From an archaeon (GTDB lineage: Archaea; Micrarchaeota; Micrarchaeia; Norongarragalinales; UBA97): 59,371 nucleotides of DNA. Shown in pieces: positions 19,401-27,814 of this stretch. Under the pieces are notes generated by a model that was not told the DNA's origin, searched no databases, and saw only the letters and a program-made list of their open reading frames with translations. Both the position numbers and the translations under genes were made by a program. The DNA is taken from assembly GCA_020057405.1 (NCBI GenBank), contig JAGVFW010000007.1, positions 1 through 59,371 on the forward strand, read 5' to 3'. Each line of letters starts with the position of its first letter. The stretch's first letter is position 1.

Positions 19401-19688
19401 TTAAAGCCTTTGAAAGCCCTGGCCGGGAGCCGTGCATGCCTTGCGCGACATTTCAGTCACGATGTCGACCCTCGCGGCAATGGGCCGCGTCGTACGCAGG
19501 CTATTGGCAAAAGCGTCGACCCGCTCGGGAGTCGAGCAGGCGAGTATTTCGACGCTGCCGTCAGCAGAGTTCTTTGCGTAGCCCGCCACGCCGTGCTTGA
19601 CTGCCAGATTGTGGCAGTGTTCGCGGTAGCTCACGCCCTGCACTTTTCCTTGGACTAAAAACAGCGCTTCAACAAACTTGCCGGCCAT
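19401..19688 (-). CDS. acyP: Acylphosphatase
   Basis: This 95-aa protein has the acylphosphatase signature GKVQGVSYR at residues 14-22, with the catalytic Arg22, and Asn40 in the GYAKN segment, the two residues needed for hydrolysis of acyl phosphates. It is of normal family length and has the ferredoxin-like alpha/beta pattern. The ATG at 19688 follows a GAGTGA ribosome site and lies 6 nt after the stop of the CBS-domain gene, so it looks like the last gene of the aMBF1-protease-CBS-acyP operon. It is a cytosolic enzyme; possible substrates include carbamoyl phosphate or 1,3-bisphosphoglycerate. Confidence 0.93.
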   Translation of the reverse strand: MAGKFVEALFLVQGKVQGVSYREHCHNLAVKHGVAGYAKNSADGSVEILACSTPERVDAFANSLRTTRPIAARVDIVTEMSRKACTAPGQGFQRL

Positions 19689-19694
19689 AGGATT

Positions 19695-20834
19695 TCACTC
19701 GCCTTGCCAGTGGCGTTCCGGCTTGTTTTTCCGGTGGTACTTGTCGGCAGCCTGGTTTGAAAGCTCCTCAAGCACTTCCTTAACCGCCAGGTGCGCGTCC
19801 CAAACGCTCTTGTGGCCAGTCGTATCAGGCGTGCCCGCAGAGATGACGCGGCCCTTGACAAAGAGCCTTGCGCGAACCGCATAGCGGCGCTTGGCGCCCT
19901 CCTGTCTGCTCTTGATGTGGATAGTAAGCATGTCCGCGGCCACGGTTTTGCCGACTTTCTTCAAAAACTCCGCGCCAGTCTCTTCAATGCTCTTTTTGAA
20001 CGCCCGCTCGTCGTCGCGAAGGCCAAGGACGACGACGCTCTCGGGCTCGTCCTTTAAGCAGCAGTGCAGCACGCCAGTTGCAGTCAAGAGGCCGACGGGC
20101 TTGCCGTTCTCGATGACGGGGAGGGCCGTGACGTTCTCGGCGCGCATCAGCCTAGCAGCTTCCTCAAGCGTCGCGTCGGACCGAATCTGCTTTGGCAGCG
20201 AATTCATCACGCTAGTCACGCTCTCGCTGTCAACGCCTTCCATCGTAACCGGCCCGCGGTCAGTGCGGAATTGAGTGCGGTAATGCGGAACCACGTTGAC
20301 TGCAATGTCATAGCTTGTGAGGAACCCCGCCATCCTGCCCGAGTCCCCAATTACGATGACGTGATAGGCGTTGTTTTCCCTCATGCGCGAAATCGCTTGC
20401 GCAAGCGAGACGCCTTCGGAAACGATGACTGCGGGATGCATGTACTCGCTCACGCGCTTTCCCTTCACCGCCTGCGTCCCGGCAAGCAATCCGAGCACGC
20501 TAGCGCGCGTGATGCAACCGGCGAGCTTCTTTTTCTTGAGCACCGGGAGCACGCGGGCATGCGAGTTGAGGAAAAAGTTGACTGCGTCCTCGGCAGTGTT
20601 CACATCAATGTCAAAAAGCATCGTCTTTTCAGCCAAGCCCTTGGCCTTAGTCAGCTCGGCGTCCTCCCGGATGCCGCGAAGAGTGCGGTCGTCGATAACG
20701 CCCGTGACATTTCGCCGGTCGTCAATGACTGCAACCCCGTGCGCGTGGCCGCGAGAGAGAACGGCAATAGCCCGCGACAGCTTGCTATCTGCTGACACGA
20801 CCGGCAATTCCTCGATGACTTCACGCAGTTCCAT
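19695..20834 (-). CDS. Four-CBS-domain protein with C-terminal HPF-like domain
   Basis: This protein of about 379 aa carries four CBS repeats (roughly residues 1-60, 65-120, 130-185 and 205-255), i.e. two Bateman modules that typically bind adenine nucleotides or SAM. Residues ~285-370 resemble the hibernation-promoting-factor/S30AE fold: a long strand pair (DMLTIHIKSR, YAVRARLFVKGRVISA) followed by a helix with VWDAHLAVKEVLEEL and a basic tail ending in HRKNKPERHW. The HPF assignment is from pattern only. The ATG at 20834 has GGAG upstream, whereas a GTG at 20843 would lie too close to it. The gene starts 15 nt after the protease stop in the same operon. Adenylate-controlled ribosome binding is a possible role. 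Confidence 0.8.
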   Translation of the reverse strand: MELREVIEELPVVSADSKLSRAIAVLSRGHAHGVAVIDDRRNVTGVIDDRTLRGIREDAELTKAKGLAEKTMLFDIDVNTAEDAVNFFLNSHARVLPVLKKKKLAGCITRASVLGLLAGTQAVKGKRVSEYMHPAVIVSEGVSLAQAISRMRENNAYHVIVIGDSGRMAGFLTSYDIAVNVVPHYRTQFRTDRGPVTMEGVDSESVTSVMNSLPKQIRSDATLEEAARLMRAENVTALPVIENGKPVGLLTATGVLHCCLKDEPESVVVLGLRDDERAFKKSIEETGAEFLKKVGKTVAADMLTIHIKSRQEGAKRRYAVRARLFVKGRVISAGTPDTTGHKSVWDAHLAVKEVLEELSNQAADKYHRKNKPERHWQGE

Positions 20835-20849
20835 ATTTCTCACGCTCCG

Positions 20850-22424
20850 TTAGAAGAACTTAAACCACCTGGCCAGGTTCACAAGCAGCAGGCCGAGGAT
20901 AAAAATGCTTGCGGCGAGAGTCGCATTGCGCGCCAACCGCTCGCGTTTTTTGCCAAGCGTCGCGCACAGCTCTTCATAAGCAATGCGATAGCCGTCGGTA
21001 GTGAATACCGGCAGGATGTTGACAATCGCGAGCGCGAAGCTGAGAAACGCCGTCAGTCCGAGTATAGTAAGGACAAAAAGCACCGGCTCATAAACCGGCC
21101 GGTATCCCGGCAGCGGTTCGTTCTCAAAGGCAAACGCGGGTGCCTGCATGAGTGAAATGCCGAGCTTGCCGTCCGCGTTAAGCGTGACGCGCCGCTCTTG
21201 CCCGCCGGTCAAAGTAATCGTGAGCGCCTCGCCGGGCTTCTTCCTTGAAATCTCGTCTTTCGCCTCGCCCGTCGTGCGCACGGCAACGCCGCCAATCTTG
21301 TCAATGACATCGCCTGCCGCCAGGATGCCGGTCGAGGGAGAGCCCTTGGGAATATCGCTGACTACAAGCTGCGAGACCTTGCCGGAGTAACTCCGGCCGT
21401 CAGAGGTCCGCAAGTCAACGCTCTTGCTCAAAAGCACTGCGGACATGACGAGGCCAGAACTGCCCTTGGACCCGTCGACAGTGGTGATGACCGTGCCTGC
21501 AGTCAGGAAAGTGGCGAGCGTAGAATTTGATTCAATGGCCGTTACTTGGACTCCGGCAAGCATCATTGGAGCGAGTGACGAGGCGCCCGCGTAGAGCGCG
21601 AAGAAAAGCAGGAAGAAGACGAAGTTCGAAGTCGTCCCCGCAATCAGGATGCGGCGTTTCTTCTCAAGCGCAAGCTTGGTGAATGCGCGCTCGTCGGGCT
21701 CGACAAAAGCGCCAATGGGAAGAAAACCGAAGAGCAATAGCCCGCTTGAATGGATTTTCAGGTTCACCACGCGCGCCAGAATGCCGTGGGAAAGCTCGTG
21801 GACGGCGACGACAATCGCAAGCGCAATCAACCCCTCCCAAAGGGGAATCGTGATGCCGGGAATGACCGGGGCGACACTGGATGGCGCAGTCTTGAGCGTC
21901 AGGATGGCTGCTGTTGACGAAATGAGGGAAATCAGCCCAAGGCCCAACAAGCCCGTCGTCAGGCCGATGAGAAGCGTGAAGCTGTTTAGAAGCGAGTTGG
22001 CTGCCGGCAGGCTCTGCAGCCACCAGTAGAAGGCGGCGACGAGCACTGCGTGAACCCCAAGTTTGCGCCACTCGCTGCGGAAAACATGCGCGGCAATGGG
22101 CAGGCCGTAACTAATTGTGAAGCCGAAGTCCGCAATGGCTTTTGCGGGCCCGGGATACGCCCGCGCAAGGTCATCCATTGCCTTTAGGCCCTTCTTGCTC
22201 CTAAGCATCACGACGCCGTACCAGCCTTCAGAACGGGTTAGGCGGGCAAATATTGTCCCGCTAAAGGACAGGTCGGCCAGAATCACTATCGCTTTTAGGA
22301 AAGTTTCCGCAGTGCTAAACGCGGTTGCAAAGAAAACCACGGCGCTAACGACAATGACCGCCCACGCAGCCGCCTTTTCGTTGCCCGTCATGCTTGAACC
22401 AACAAGTGCTTTTGCCTGAGTCAT
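20850..22424 (-). CDS. Site-2 protease family (M50) membrane metalloprotease with PDZ domain(s)
   Basis: This 524-aa polytopic protein has the zinc motif HELSH at residues 209-213 inside a membrane helix and the partner motif NILPVFTTDG at about 469-478, whose Asp477 is the third zinc ligand. Between them lies a periplasm-like region (about 300-420) with PDZ-type sequence (GILAAGDVIDKIGGVAV). The N-terminal 190 residues add extra membrane helices. Such enzymes cleave membrane-bound regulators within the bilayer. The start overlaps the aMBF1 stop by 4 nt (ATGA), indicating translational coupling with a transcription coactivator gene upstream. The substrate is unknown. Confidence 0.92.
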   Translation of the reverse strand: MTQAKALVGSSMTGNEKAAAWAVIVVSAVVFFATAFSTAETFLKAIVILADLSFSGTIFARLTRSEGWYGVVMLRSKKGLKAMDDLARAYPGPAKAIADFGFTISYGLPIAAHVFRSEWRKLGVHAVLVAAFYWWLQSLPAANSLLNSFTLLIGLTTGLLGLGLISLISSTAAILTLKTAPSSVAPVIPGITIPLWEGLIALAIVVAVHELSHGILARVVNLKIHSSGLLLFGFLPIGAFVEPDERAFTKLALEKKRRILIAGTTSNFVFFLLFFALYAGASSLAPMMLAGVQVTAIESNSTLATFLTAGTVITTVDGSKGSSGLVMSAVLLSKSVDLRTSDGRSYSGKVSQLVVSDIPKGSPSTGILAAGDVIDKIGGVAVRTTGEAKDEISRKKPGEALTITLTGGQERRVTLNADGKLGISLMQAPAFAFENEPLPGYRPVYEPVLFVLTILGLTAFLSFALAIVNILPVFTTDGYRIAYEELCATLGKKRERLARNATLAASIFILGLLLVNLARWFKFF

Positions 22425-22864
22425 TTTTTTCCCTTCCTGATTTGAGCCACGTCGGCCAGAGTAAATTCGCCACTGCCTTTGGCGGCCTTTGCAACTGCAG
22501 CACCCTGCGCAGCCGATTCGACGACAAGAGTAATGCCAAGCGCTTTTTCGAGCTTTCGGGCCGTCTTCTCGTCAGGCACGCGCTTGCCGGCAATAATTTG
22601 GCGCAGGTAATCGGCGTTGATGAACTGAGTGCGGGCATAATCGTCGGGAGCCTTTCCCATTCGCGTAATCGCGCTTAAGACTATCGGGCCAAACCCGTCG
22701 ACGACCTCGAACTCCTTTTGCGGCGCAAGCGACCGAGCGCTGGGCGAGGCATCCAAAACCGCCTCGCGGCCGTAAGCGACGCAGTTGGCGCACACGTCAA
22801 GCATCGCACCCTCAATATGCGCACGCGTGACGGCCAGCCTCCCGCAAATTGAACAGTCTGTCAA
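22421..22864 (-). CDS. Archaeal multiprotein bridging factor aMBF1
   Basis: This 147-aa protein starts with a zinc-ribbon (CSIC at residues 4-7, CANC further on) and ends with a helix-turn-helix domain (FINADYLRQIIAGKRVPDEK), the arrangement of archaeal MBF1, a transcription/ribosome-associated cofactor. The TTG start has GGAGTGGG upstream. It is the first gene of an operon with an intramembrane protease, a CBS/HPF-like protein and acylphosphatase. Archaeal MBF1 has been linked to ribosomes, so the presence of an HPF-like domain protein in the same operon is of interest. Confidence 0.92.
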   Translation of the reverse strand: MTDCSICGRLAVTRAHIEGAMLDVCANCVAYGREAVLDASPSARSLAPQKEFEVVDGFGPIVLSAITRMGKAPDDYARTQFINADYLRQIIAGKRVPDEKTARKLEKALGITLVVESAAQGAAVAKAAKGSGEFTLADVAQIRKGKK

Positions 22865-22949
22865 ATACCCACTCCCCTTTCCCAGACTATCCTACTGCGC
22901 CAACTTTTATTTAGCTATGGTTTTAATACAGTCCAGAGCGTGCGTCCAA

Positions 22950-23981
22950 ATGGGAGTAGACTTAGCAGGAATTCTTCAAAAACACCCTACCTCGTTTGAG
23001 GAACTGCGCGGAAAGCGCATCGCAATCGACGCCTTCAACACGCTCTACCAGTTTTTGACAATCATCCGCCAGCCTGACGGCACGCCTCTGCAGGACTCGC
23101 GCGGCCGGATTACTTCCCACTTAAGCGGGCTCTTCTACCGCACGTGCAGCCTCCTCGAGAAGGGCATCCGGCCGGTATTCGTTTTCGACGGCGAGCCATC
23201 GCCACTAAAGGCAAAAACGATTGCCGAACGAGTTGCCAGAAAGCGCGAGGCCGAAGAGGCGATGAAGCGCGCCATTGCCGAGGGGCGGACCGCCGAGGCG
23301 GCAATGCTTGCCCAGCGCACAGCACGGTTGACGCGCGAAATGGTCGAGGAAAGCAAAAAACTGCTCTCGCTTCTCGGCGTGCCGTGGGTGCAGGCGCCCT
23401 CGGAGGGCGAGGCGCAATGCGCTGCAATGGCGGCCGAGGGCATTGTCAACGCCGTCGGCTCCCAGGACTACGACTCCATTCTTTTCGGCGCCCCCGTCCT
23501 CGTCCGTAACCTCACTGTAGCCGGAAAAAGGAAAGTGCCAAAGCGCAGCATCTACGTTGACGTCGAGCCAGAGGAGTTCACCCTCTCCGAGAACTTGACG
23601 CACCTTGGCATCACGCGGCAAAAACTGATTTGGATTGGCTTGCTTGCCGGCACCGACTTCAACGAGGGAGTGCACGGCATTGGCGCGAAAAAGGGCCTCA
23701 AGCTGGTGACAGAGCACGAGTCGTTTGACGAAATTACTAAAGCGCTTGGCCCGCGCGCCGAGGGATTCGACTCCAAGCTCATCGAGGACCTGTTCATGAA
23801 TCCGCCGTCAGTGAAGGTCTCCGAAGACGACCTGCGCTTTGGCGAGCTAAGGCGCGACGGGATAATCGAGCTGATGTACGAGGAGCACGACTTTTCGAAA
23901 GAGCGGCTAGAGTCATCGCTTGCAAAAGCCTTCAACGAACCGCTTGACTCAAGCCAGGCGTCGCTGAAAAAGTGGTTCTAA
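22950..23981 (+). CDS. fen: Flap endonuclease 1
   Basis: This 343-aa protein is a full-length archaeal FEN-1. It begins with the family's MGVDLAGIL, has Asp27 (IAIDAFN), VFVFDGE, SEGEAQ and QDYDS metal-binding motifs, and ends with the PCNA-binding box QASLKKWF at the extreme C-terminus. It removes 5' flaps during Okazaki fragment maturation and repair. The MGVDL start at 22950 is chosen because it is invariant in the family; a TATA-like TTTTAATAC lies about 25 nt upstream, giving a leaderless mRNA. In-frame codons upstream to 22785 lie over the aMBF1 gene and are not coding. The 3' end overlaps the convergent Yip1-like gene by 4 nt. Confidence 0.97.
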   Translation: MGVDLAGILQKHPTSFEELRGKRIAIDAFNTLYQFLTIIRQPDGTPLQDSRGRITSHLSGLFYRTCSLLEKGIRPVFVFDGEPSPLKAKTIAERVARKREAEEAMKRAIAEGRTAEAAMLAQRTARLTREMVEESKKLLSLLGVPWVQAPSEGEAQCAAMAAEGIVNAVGSQDYDSILFGAPVLVRNLTVAGKRKVPKRSIYVDVEPEEFTLSENLTHLGITRQKLIWIGLLAGTDFNEGVHGIGAKKGLKLVTEHESFDEITKALGPRAEGFDSKLIEDLFMNPPSVKVSEDDLRFGELRRDGIIELMYEEHDFSKERLESSLAKAFNEPLDSSQASLKKWF

Positions 23982-24925
23982 GACAAGAGCGCGTATGCCA
24001 CGAACGCCGCGGCGCCAAGCACCGGGATTAACCAGACTGCGGCAAACGCCTTTACCGTTGAAATCGACTGCGCCTCGCGGACGGCATAAACCGGCAGTAT
24101 GACGAGCGCGTGCACAACGAGGGCAAGCGCAATGAGTGCGGACACGCCCGCGGTTATTGACAACGGCGCCCCTGCGGCACTCAAGCCAACGAAGGCGGCC
24201 ATGGCAAACGGCACCGCGGGCACTAGAAGCGCAAGCGACCCGGCAAATGCGATTGAAAGCGTGTAAGACTGCTGCTTGAACGTCGCCTTGCCCCCCATGG
24301 CCCTGGCGATGAAGTGCGGCAACACGCTTTTGATGAAACCAGAGACTGCGCCGGCAACGAAGATGAGGGCAAGGAAGGCCGCGGCCGTGACTGGACCCGC
24401 GTCCATTAGCGCGGCGTCAGCATCCAGTATTACAGTTGCTGGCAAATCAGCAAGAAAGCCTGCGTTGCTAAGAAAGTCAATCGCCCCAACTGATGACGCG
24501 ACAATCATCAAAAGCGCGATAAACGCTGGCGGCAGCCCGAAGCCAAGGACGGCCTTGAGATACCCCGCGTGATACCGCGACTTGCGGAAAGTGATTACGG
24601 GGTTGGTGATGCAGGTGAACCACGCCGCCATAGTCGGAAAGTGCGAGGCATCCTCGCCACCAATCTTGACGACATCAAGAATTTTTGACGCCTCATCGGC
24701 CTTTGCGCGCTCGGTCTGCATCAGTTCCTTGCCAGCGTCAAAATCGCTGGTCTCAAGCTGGGCCTTGGTAAACTCCTTTTGCCCCAAGGAGGCGGCAACT
24801 GCAATCGCTTCGCGCACATCCTCGCCACGCCAGCCGGCCGCCTCAAGCGTCTGGATAATGTCCGTCTCCTCGTAGCCTAACGACCGGGCGCCGCGGACAA
24901 AATCAACCAAATCCTGATAAACCAT
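23978..24925 (-). CDS. Yip1-domain-like integral membrane protein
   Basis: This 315-aa protein has an N-terminal soluble region (1-100) with a UBA-like helical segment (EETDIIQTLEAAGWRGEDVREAI), followed by five or six membrane helices. The stretch AMGGKATFKQQSYTLSIAF resembles the conserved core of Yip1 family proteins (PF04893), which in archaea are membrane proteins of unknown role. The ATG at 24925 has GAGGT about 9 nt upstream and lies 11 nt after the stop of the VTT-domain gene, so the two membrane proteins are likely co-transcribed. The function is unassigned. Confidence 0.8.
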   Translation of the reverse strand: MVYQDLVDFVRGARSLGYEETDIIQTLEAAGWRGEDVREAIAVAASLGQKEFTKAQLETSDFDAGKELMQTERAKADEASKILDVVKIGGEDASHFPTMAAWFTCITNPVITFRKSRYHAGYLKAVLGFGLPPAFIALLMIVASSVGAIDFLSNAGFLADLPATVILDADAALMDAGPVTAAAFLALIFVAGAVSGFIKSVLPHFIARAMGGKATFKQQSYTLSIAFAGSLALLVPAVPFAMAAFVGLSAAGAPLSITAGVSALIALALVVHALVILPVYAVREAQSISTVKAFAAVWLIPVLGAAAFVAYALLS

Positions 24926-24936
24926 TTACGATGACC

Positions 24937-25500
24937 TCAGATGCCCAGTCCCTTCGCGGCTATAGCGAGGACAGCAAAGTGCGCCACGCGCGAAACCAGC
25001 AGGAAAGCCCCGAATTTTGCCACATCCATCCTACTCATTCCGGCAATAAAAGTCAGCGGGTCGAACACCGCGCTAAGCGGCAGCACGCCAAAAACCAAAA
25101 GGGCGATGCCACCCCATTGGTTGAACCACTCGCGCGCCTGGCCAACTGCCTCCTTCCCGACCTGCTTTTCAACCCACTTTTCACTCAAGACGAAGGCCAT
25201 GGCGTAGTTGATGAAGCCACCGATAATCGAGGCAACCACTGCGACGACGAAGAGCGCGAACGGGTCGTTGAACACTTGGAGTGACGCAATGAAATAGACG
25301 TCAACGCTAAATGGCAACAGCGTGCTGCCCAAAAGCACCACTAGAAACGTGCCAAACAGGCCGTACTTTCCGGCAATCCCGCGGACGCTTTCAGCCGCGC
25401 CGGGAAACGCGAGCACTAAAAGCTTTAGCGCGACGAGCACGACGAGCAAAAGCGCGAGTGCGACACCGACGGTCTTGAGCAGTTCCCGTTTTTTCCTCAT
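24937..25500 (-). CDS. VTT-domain (DedA/SNARE-associated) membrane protein
   Basis: This 187-aa protein has an N-terminal membrane helix and then the VTT/DedA core: LFGTFLVVLLGSTLLPFSVDVYFIAS, a re-entrant-like region, and FGVLPLSAVFDPLTFIAGMSRM. DedA/VTT proteins flip or move lipids or affect proton-motive force. In archaea they are common but poorly defined. The ATG at 25500 has AAGGTTGTG upstream. It is the first gene of a probable two-gene operon with the Yip1-like protein; both are families linked to membrane lipid organisation in eukaryotes. Confidence 0.87.
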   Translation of the reverse strand: MRKKRELLKTVGVALALLLVVLVALKLLVLAFPGAAESVRGIAGKYGLFGTFLVVLLGSTLLPFSVDVYFIASLQVFNDPFALFVVAVVASIIGGFINYAMAFVLSEKWVEKQVGKEAVGQAREWFNQWGGIALLVFGVLPLSAVFDPLTFIAGMSRMDVAKFGAFLLVSRVAHFAVLAIAAKGLGI

Positions 25501-25550
25501 TTTAACACAACCTTACTTGCCCCCCATTTTTAATCCAATGCGGCCCATCA

Positions 25551-26099
25551 TTACTTTCCATAGAGGGGCTCAAGTAAGTCCGCGCGGGAAACCACCCCGA
25601 CAATCTTGCCGCGTTGTGCAACGACAACAAGCGGACAAAACCGCAGGAGGCTTGAGACCGCCTTAATCGACGCTTCAGGCGACACTGTCGGCGGCGCGTC
25701 TTCCATCACTTCTTTCACCGCCGCCGCGTGCTTGCCCTCAACCATCGCCGCCAGGACATCGTTTTCGGAAACAACGCCGACCGCGTGGCCGCCTTCAAAG
25801 ACGGGCATTTGGGAAATGTCGTGCTCGCGGAACTTGCGCACGGCCTCCTTAAGCGACGAGCCCGGAGTAACCGAGACGATGCGCTTGCTCATCACAGCTC
25901 GCGCGTTAAGCTCCTTTTCCCGGCCGTACCCCTCAAGCGTCTCAAACAGCTTCACGGCCTTCGAGTACCCCGGGTCAATCTCGCCGTACTCGACTTTTGC
26001 CACAAACGACTGCGAAAAGCCCGCCGCGCGCGCAAGCTGGGACTGCGTCAGGCCAAGACGCCGCCGCATCACACGCACCTCGCTTAATGGTTGGAACAT
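25551..26099 (-). CDS. HTH-CBS transcriptional regulator
   Basis: This protein of 182 aa has an N-terminal XRE-type helix-turn-helix (residues ~6-60: LTQSQLARAAGFSQSFVAKVEYG) and two CBS domains (about 70-125 and 130-180). This HTH plus CBS-pair architecture is a known archaeal regulator type whose CBS module likely senses an adenine-containing ligand such as SAM or ATP. I start it at the ATG at 26099, with TATA-like TTTATTAT about 27 nt upstream; longer in-frame sequence to 26195 would start before the promoter. It is divergent from metK, separated by 129 nt, so SAM-dependent regulation of metK is an attractive but untested idea. Confidence 0.9.
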   Translation of the reverse strand: MFQPLSEVRVMRRRLGLTQSQLARAAGFSQSFVAKVEYGEIDPGYSKAVKLFETLEGYGREKELNARAVMSKRIVSVTPGSSLKEAVRKFREHDISQMPVFEGGHAVGVVSENDVLAAMVEGKHAAAVKEVMEDAPPTVSPEASIKAVSSLLRFCPLVVVAQRGKIVGVVSRADLLEPLYGK

Positions 26100-26228
26100 A
26101 GGGCTATCAGGCGATTTTAGATAATAAACCTTTGCCCTAGATATTCCGATTAGAATAATTGTGCCACCAAGATATATTAGGTTCCGCGGGGCCAACTAAT
26201 TAAGAAAAAACTTCCAAGGTGAGGATAC

Positions 26229-27386
26229 ATGGCAGAAAAGCAATTGTTTACTTCAGAGTCGGTAACTGAAGGTCACCCTGACAAGATTTGCGACCACATC
26301 TCGGACGCTTTCCTTGATGAGATTCTGCGCCAGGACCCCAACGGGCGCGTGGCTGTCGAGACGCTCACTTCAACCGGCCTCATCCTCGTTGCGGGCGAGG
26401 TGACGACAAAGGGCTATGTCGACGTGCAGCGCATTGTGCGCGAGACGCTAAAAGAAATCGGTTACACCAACCCCGAGTTCGGCCTTGACTACCAGGACTG
26501 CTGCGTGCTAACTGCCATCCACGAGCAGAGCCGCAACATCGCAGTCGGCGTTGACTCCGGCGCCCAAAAAGAGCAGGGTGCCGGCGACCAGGGCATGATG
26601 TTCGGGTTTGCGTGCAACGAAACACCCGAGCTAATGCCGCTCCCAATCATGCTTGCCCACGGCCTGACGCGCCGGCTGGCGCAGGTGCGAAAACAAAAGA
26701 CTCTTTCTTGGGTGAGGCCCGATGGGAAAGCGCAAGTGACTGTCGAGTACGAGGGCGGCAAGCCCAAGCGGGTCGACACTGTCGTCGTCGCAGTCCATCA
26801 TGACCCGAGCGTAACGGCTGAGAAAATCAAGGCCGACGTGATGGAGCACGTCATCAAGCCTGTCTGCGGCAAGTGGATTGACGCTGCGACGAAGTTCCAC
26901 ATTAACTCAACCGGCATTTTCGTCGTCGGCGGCCCAGAGGCGGATACGGGTGTCACGGGCAGGAAAATCATCGTCGACACTTACGGGGGATACGCGCGCC
27001 ACGGCGGCGGGGCGTTCTCAGGGAAAGACCCGTCGAAAGTCGACCGCTCGGGCGCCTACGCGTGCCGTTACATCGCAAAGAACATCGTCGCAGCCGGCCT
27101 CGCCGACAAGTGCGAAGTGCAGCTCTCCTACAGCATCGGCGTTGCCGAGCCGGTTTCAGTGCTCGTCGAGACTTTCGGCACGGGCAAGATAAGCAGCGAG
27201 AAGCTCACTGCGCTTGTGCGCAAGCACTTTCCCATAAAACCCGCCGACATTATTTCCCACCTCAAGCTCTTGCGTCCAATCTACAAGAAGACCGCGGCCT
27301 ACGGCCACTTCGGACGCGAGGACCCGGATTTTACTTGGGAACTAAAGGACAAAGTCGAGCTTCTAAAGCGCGAAGCTGGAATCTAA
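26229..27386 (+). CDS. metK: S-adenosylmethionine synthetase, bacterial type
   Basis: This 385-aa protein makes S-adenosylmethionine from ATP and methionine. It contains the bacterial/eukaryotic-type motifs GHPDK (15-19), [10 protein letters not shown] and [16 protein letters not shown]. Most archaea use an unrelated-looking archaeal-type enzyme (PF01941), so this gene points to acquisition from bacteria by the lineage. The ATG has GGTGAGG upstream. It is full length and all visible motifs are intact. It is divergent from an HTH-CBS regulator gene and its 3' end faces tRNA-Ile. Confidence 0.97.
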   Translation: MAEKQLFTSESVTEGHPDKICDHISDAFLDEILRQDPNGRVAVETLTSTGLILVAGEVTTKGYVDVQRIVRETLKEIGYTNPEFGLDYQDCCVLTAIHEQSRNIAVGVDSGAQKEQGAGDQGMMFGFACNETPELMPLPIMLAHGLTRRLAQVRKQKTLSWVRPDGKAQVTVEYEGGKPKRVDTVVVAVHHDPSVTAEKIKADVMEHVIKPVCGKWIDAATKFHINSTGIFVVGGPEADTGVTGRKIIVDTYGGYARHGGGAFSGKDPSKVDRSGAYACRYIAKNIVAAGLADKCEVQLSYSIGVAEPVSVLVETFGTGKISSEKLTALVRKHFPIKPADIISHLKLLRPIYKKTAAYGHFGREDPDFTWELKDKVELLKREAGI

Positions 27387-27397
27387 AAAAAGTTTAG

Positions 27398-27517
27398 TGG
27401 GCCCGAAGGGATTTTCGCGGCCTTTTCTTTTCACTCGCTAGCTTAAGAAAAGGCTTTCGAACCCTCGAACCTTTCGATTATCAGTCGAACGCTCTGACCA
27501 GGCTGAGCTACGAGCCC
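27398..27517 (-). tRNA. tRNA-Ile(GAT) with a 44-nt intron in the T loop
   Basis: On the minus strand the 5' part reads as a normal tRNA-Ile: acceptor GGGCTCG, D arm GCTC...GAGC, anticodon stem TTCGA/TCGAA with loop CTGATAA (anticodon GAT), T-stem GAGGG and TTCGAA. The remaining T-loop base, CCCTT, CGGGCCC and discriminator A appear only 44 nt later. Removing about 27412-27455 gives a 76-nt mature tRNA with TTCGAAT in the T loop. The inserted segment forms a perfect 10-bp helix (GCCTTTTCTT with AAGAAAAGGC, at 27420-27429 and 27445-27454), as expected for a bulge-helix-bulge-type intron. The exact junction can shift by about one base because of repeated A. Confidence 0.9.
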
Positions 27518-27629
27518 ACGGATTACATAGTGTTGGGATTATGGTATTAAAGGTGTCGAAAAAGAGGGGAAGCGAAAGGGAGTTAACAAAGGTGAACGCG
27601 CTTCACGGTTAAATCCGCGCGTCTTCATC

Positions 27630-27646
27630 CGCCCCAAACAGGGGCG
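27630..27646 (-). terminator. Hairpin downstream of the Lys-rich micro-ORF
   Basis: CGCCCC and GGGGCG form a 6-bp stem around a 5-nt loop, 11 nt after the stop of the minus-strand micro-ORF. No U-run follows, so a terminator role is only suggested by position. Confidence 0.35.
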
Positions 27647-27657
27647 TTAATCAAGGC

Positions 27658-27687
27658 TTATTTCTTCTTCTTCTTCTTGGCTGCCAT
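27658..27687 (-). CDS. Micro-ORF encoding a 9-aa poly-lysine peptide
   Basis: The ATG at 27687 starts a 9-codon frame: Met-Ala-Ala followed by six Lys codons and TAA. GGTGGTGA, a near-perfect Shine-Dalgarno match, lies 8 nt before the ATG. A TATA box (TTTATAAG, minus strand, about 27752-27759) predicts a transcript start near 27730, giving a leader of about 40 nt. The same frame is open upstream to an ATG at 27741 (27 aa in all), but that start lies before the predicted transcription start. A strong promoter and ribosome site argue that something is translated here. Whether a 9-mer peptide is functional, or the ORF is a leader, is unknown. Confidence 0.4.
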   Translation of the reverse strand: MAAKKKKKK

Positions 27688-27814
27688 TACGTTTTTCACC
27701 ACCGAATTTTTGAAAAACCGTTTTCGGTTTTGTAACATCATTCAGCAGTTACTTATAAACTTTATGCACGAACAATCTATTAGCACAACCGGGAGTGCGC
27801 ACCAAGTTTTCGCC

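Larger units (their letters stand above)
27518..27814. other. Intergenic region between tRNA-Ile and tRNA-Glu
   Basis: About 300 nt without a conventional gene. It contains, on the minus strand, a TATA box (about 27752-27759), a possible 9-codon micro-ORF (27658-27687) and a 6-bp stem hairpin (27630-27646). The rest, 27520-27625, shows nothing I recognise. Confidence 0.6.

Noticed and set aside
20064-20795. A 243-codon plus-strand frame opposite the CBS-domain gene
   Set aside because: It is a shadow of a high-GC gene with clear domain motifs on the minus strand; the plus-strand product shows no family features.
22785-22949. Extension of FEN-1 by 55 N-terminal codons
   Set aside because: FEN-1 always begins MGV; the extension overlaps aMBF1 on the other strand and lies before the predicted transcription start.
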